Shown: positions 62,901 through 64,000 of the stretch, piece after piece
Position numbering within the stretch: position 1 is the stretch's first letter
Layout of the letters: every line of letters begins with the position of its first letter
Origin: Luscinia megarhynchos
Taxonomy: Eukaryota > Chordata > Aves > Passeriformes > Turdidae
Length of the DNA: 64,000 nt
Reading direction: 5' to 3'
NCBI GenBank assembly: GCA_034336665.1
Contig: JAPFBE010000002.1
Location: forward strand, 82,963,905 to 83,027,904
Made by a program: the position numbers and the translations under genes
The notes under the pieces: generated by a model
What the model saw: only the letters and a program-made list of their open reading frames with translations
Told to the model about the DNA's origin: nothing
Databases searched by the model: none

Positions 62901-64000
62901 TCTTCTGCACGGGATGAGCCATTTCAGGAAGAGGATAGGATTTCAAGTCTAGCATCAGTTCCAGAAATATTGTGTGTGATTTTGGTGCTGTGCTCCCTAC
63001 TGACTTAAAAAACAACCTCTTTACCATTATTTTCTTATATTTCTCATATTTTCCTACTGTTGTGGTTTAAAAAGGTAGGGATTAATTTGATGTAAGTCAT
63101 CTGGCAATCACAGTGTGCTTTTCTTTGCTATTTTGTGATGATTTATATGCTTTAGACTTCAGAATTATCCATATGCTATATTGCCCACTAACATTTAAAA
63201 AAATACAATATGGTTGCTGAGTTTAATTCATTTATCTTGCCTGGGTATTTGGAGCATGTATAAAATGTAACTTCTCCATCATGTCATAAAAAGTTATTGC
63301 ACTCCTAGGATCATGAATTCAAGAAACATGACATAATAGACTGGCAAATATGGCCTTGTGTCTTCTGATGATGATCCAAATCCACCCACTTATCTTGATC
63401 TGCCTATATTGTTAACAACATGAGTTGTCATACAACAAATTTTTCATTTTAACTGTTCTTTATGTACAGTGCAGTGTAGAATTTACTTTTTATTGCCTTT
63501 CAGAGGGAAGTATCATACCTCTCAGTGAAATAATGGTTTTGTCAGACACTGGTATCTTTATTGTGTAGTGCTTTTAAATTCCACACTATTTATACCAAGC
63601 TCTCGTGGTGTAGGACAGGTGAGATGTGATGCCTCTGTTTCTCCCTGAGAATACTTAAAGCTTTCTGGATACTGAAGTGTGCTATTGATATGGTAGTTGT
63701 GTGGTCTGTGTTGTAGCTTTCAAGCAGAATTATTTTGTTTTTCTAAGTACTCTCTGAAAGTGCAAAACAGCCACTAGAAAGGACTGACAATACTAAAGGT
63801 TCTACTTACACTCTTCATATTGATTTGCCTGCTTCTTCTACCATAATTATACTCATTCAAAAGTGTAGACATTGATTTGCTGTTGGGTGTTTTGTTTCAT
63901 TTCTGCAAAACAAGGAGGAATAGCAATTTTTTTGCATACAGTGCTAGTGTTTTATTGTCAGGAGTTGCTTAAATGGGTGACTGTGAAAAAAGTCAAAGAA
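59971..64000. other. intron 3, no gene seen
   Basis: AT-rich intron to the window edge. A 144-codon open frame on + (61813-62247) has no recognised domain. A strong isolated acceptor-like sequence (TTTTTTTTCCAG) near 60763 has no good donor within the following 250 bp. ZFPM2 exon 4 was not found. Confidence 0.5.

Larger units (their letters stand above)
2132..64000 (+). other. ZFPM2: ZFPM2 intron 3 (continues past window)
   Basis: The 5' splice site is CAG/GTAGGG at 2131/2132. The next ZFPM2 exon in the family starts with ELEVFQKDGE and continues through QQLPVG. I looked for that coding sequence and did not find it, so the rest of the window is read as intron 3. This intron is also very long in mammals. 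The sub-features below lie inside it. A nested gene on either strand cannot be fully excluded, but none is supported by a recognisable protein. Confidence 0.75.

Noticed and set aside
1..64000. tRNA, rRNA, CRISPR, prokaryotic operon or retroviral (LTR/gag-pol) features
   Set aside because: None was recognisable. The sequence is vertebrate intron, so bacterial features are not expected, and no paired LTR-like direct repeats were seen.

Overview
The window looks like bird chromosomal DNA. It is AT-rich, intronic in character, and carries several 5'-truncated CR1 LINEs, the dominant avian retrotransposon. One protein-coding exon is recognisable: positions 2030-2131 (+) encode a 34-codon segment matching exon 3 of ZFPM2 (FOG2), the zinc-finger cofactor of GATA4/5/6. 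Positions 1-2029 are therefore the end of intron 2. Everything from 2132 to the right edge is read as the very long intron 3, because I could not find the next ZFPM2 exon (the one starting ELEVFQKDGE). The species cannot be named from this sequence.

Layout: 2.0-2.7 kb holds the ZFPM2 exon, a possible 11-nt microexon and a candidate 66-nt in-frame cassette exon. 4-9 kb holds a hairpin cluster, AT/GT microsatellites and a dense GATA-motif cluster at 8671-8762. 9-26 kb is mostly plain intron with candidate conserved blocks and small CR1 tails. 26-34 kb is a CR1-rich zone with four minus-strand copies, three of them retaining decayed ORF2 reading frame. 34-43 kb is plain intron with one candidate conserved block (37.92-38.17 kb) and a perfect 78-bp tandem duplication. 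43.3-45.4 kb is a sharply bounded GC-rich island holding a 1.5-kb minisatellite of about 38 units. 45.2-46.2 kb holds GATA and MEF2-type motifs. 46-64 kb is AT-rich intron with A/C- and T/G-rich low-complexity tracts, another GATA-motif cluster (51.40-51.93 kb) and a candidate two-exon structure at 59.80-59.97 kb.

The main biological thread is that this is the interior of a GATA-cofactor gene, and several short stretches of its intron are rich in WGATAR motifs. That suggests, but does not prove, intronic enhancers under GATA feedback. The most unusual object is the GC-rich minisatellite. It is open in several frames on both strands, giving collagen-like phantom proteins of up to 666 codons, and nearly every unit carries a G-quadruplex motif. 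No independent protein gene, tRNA, rRNA or CRISPR array was found.
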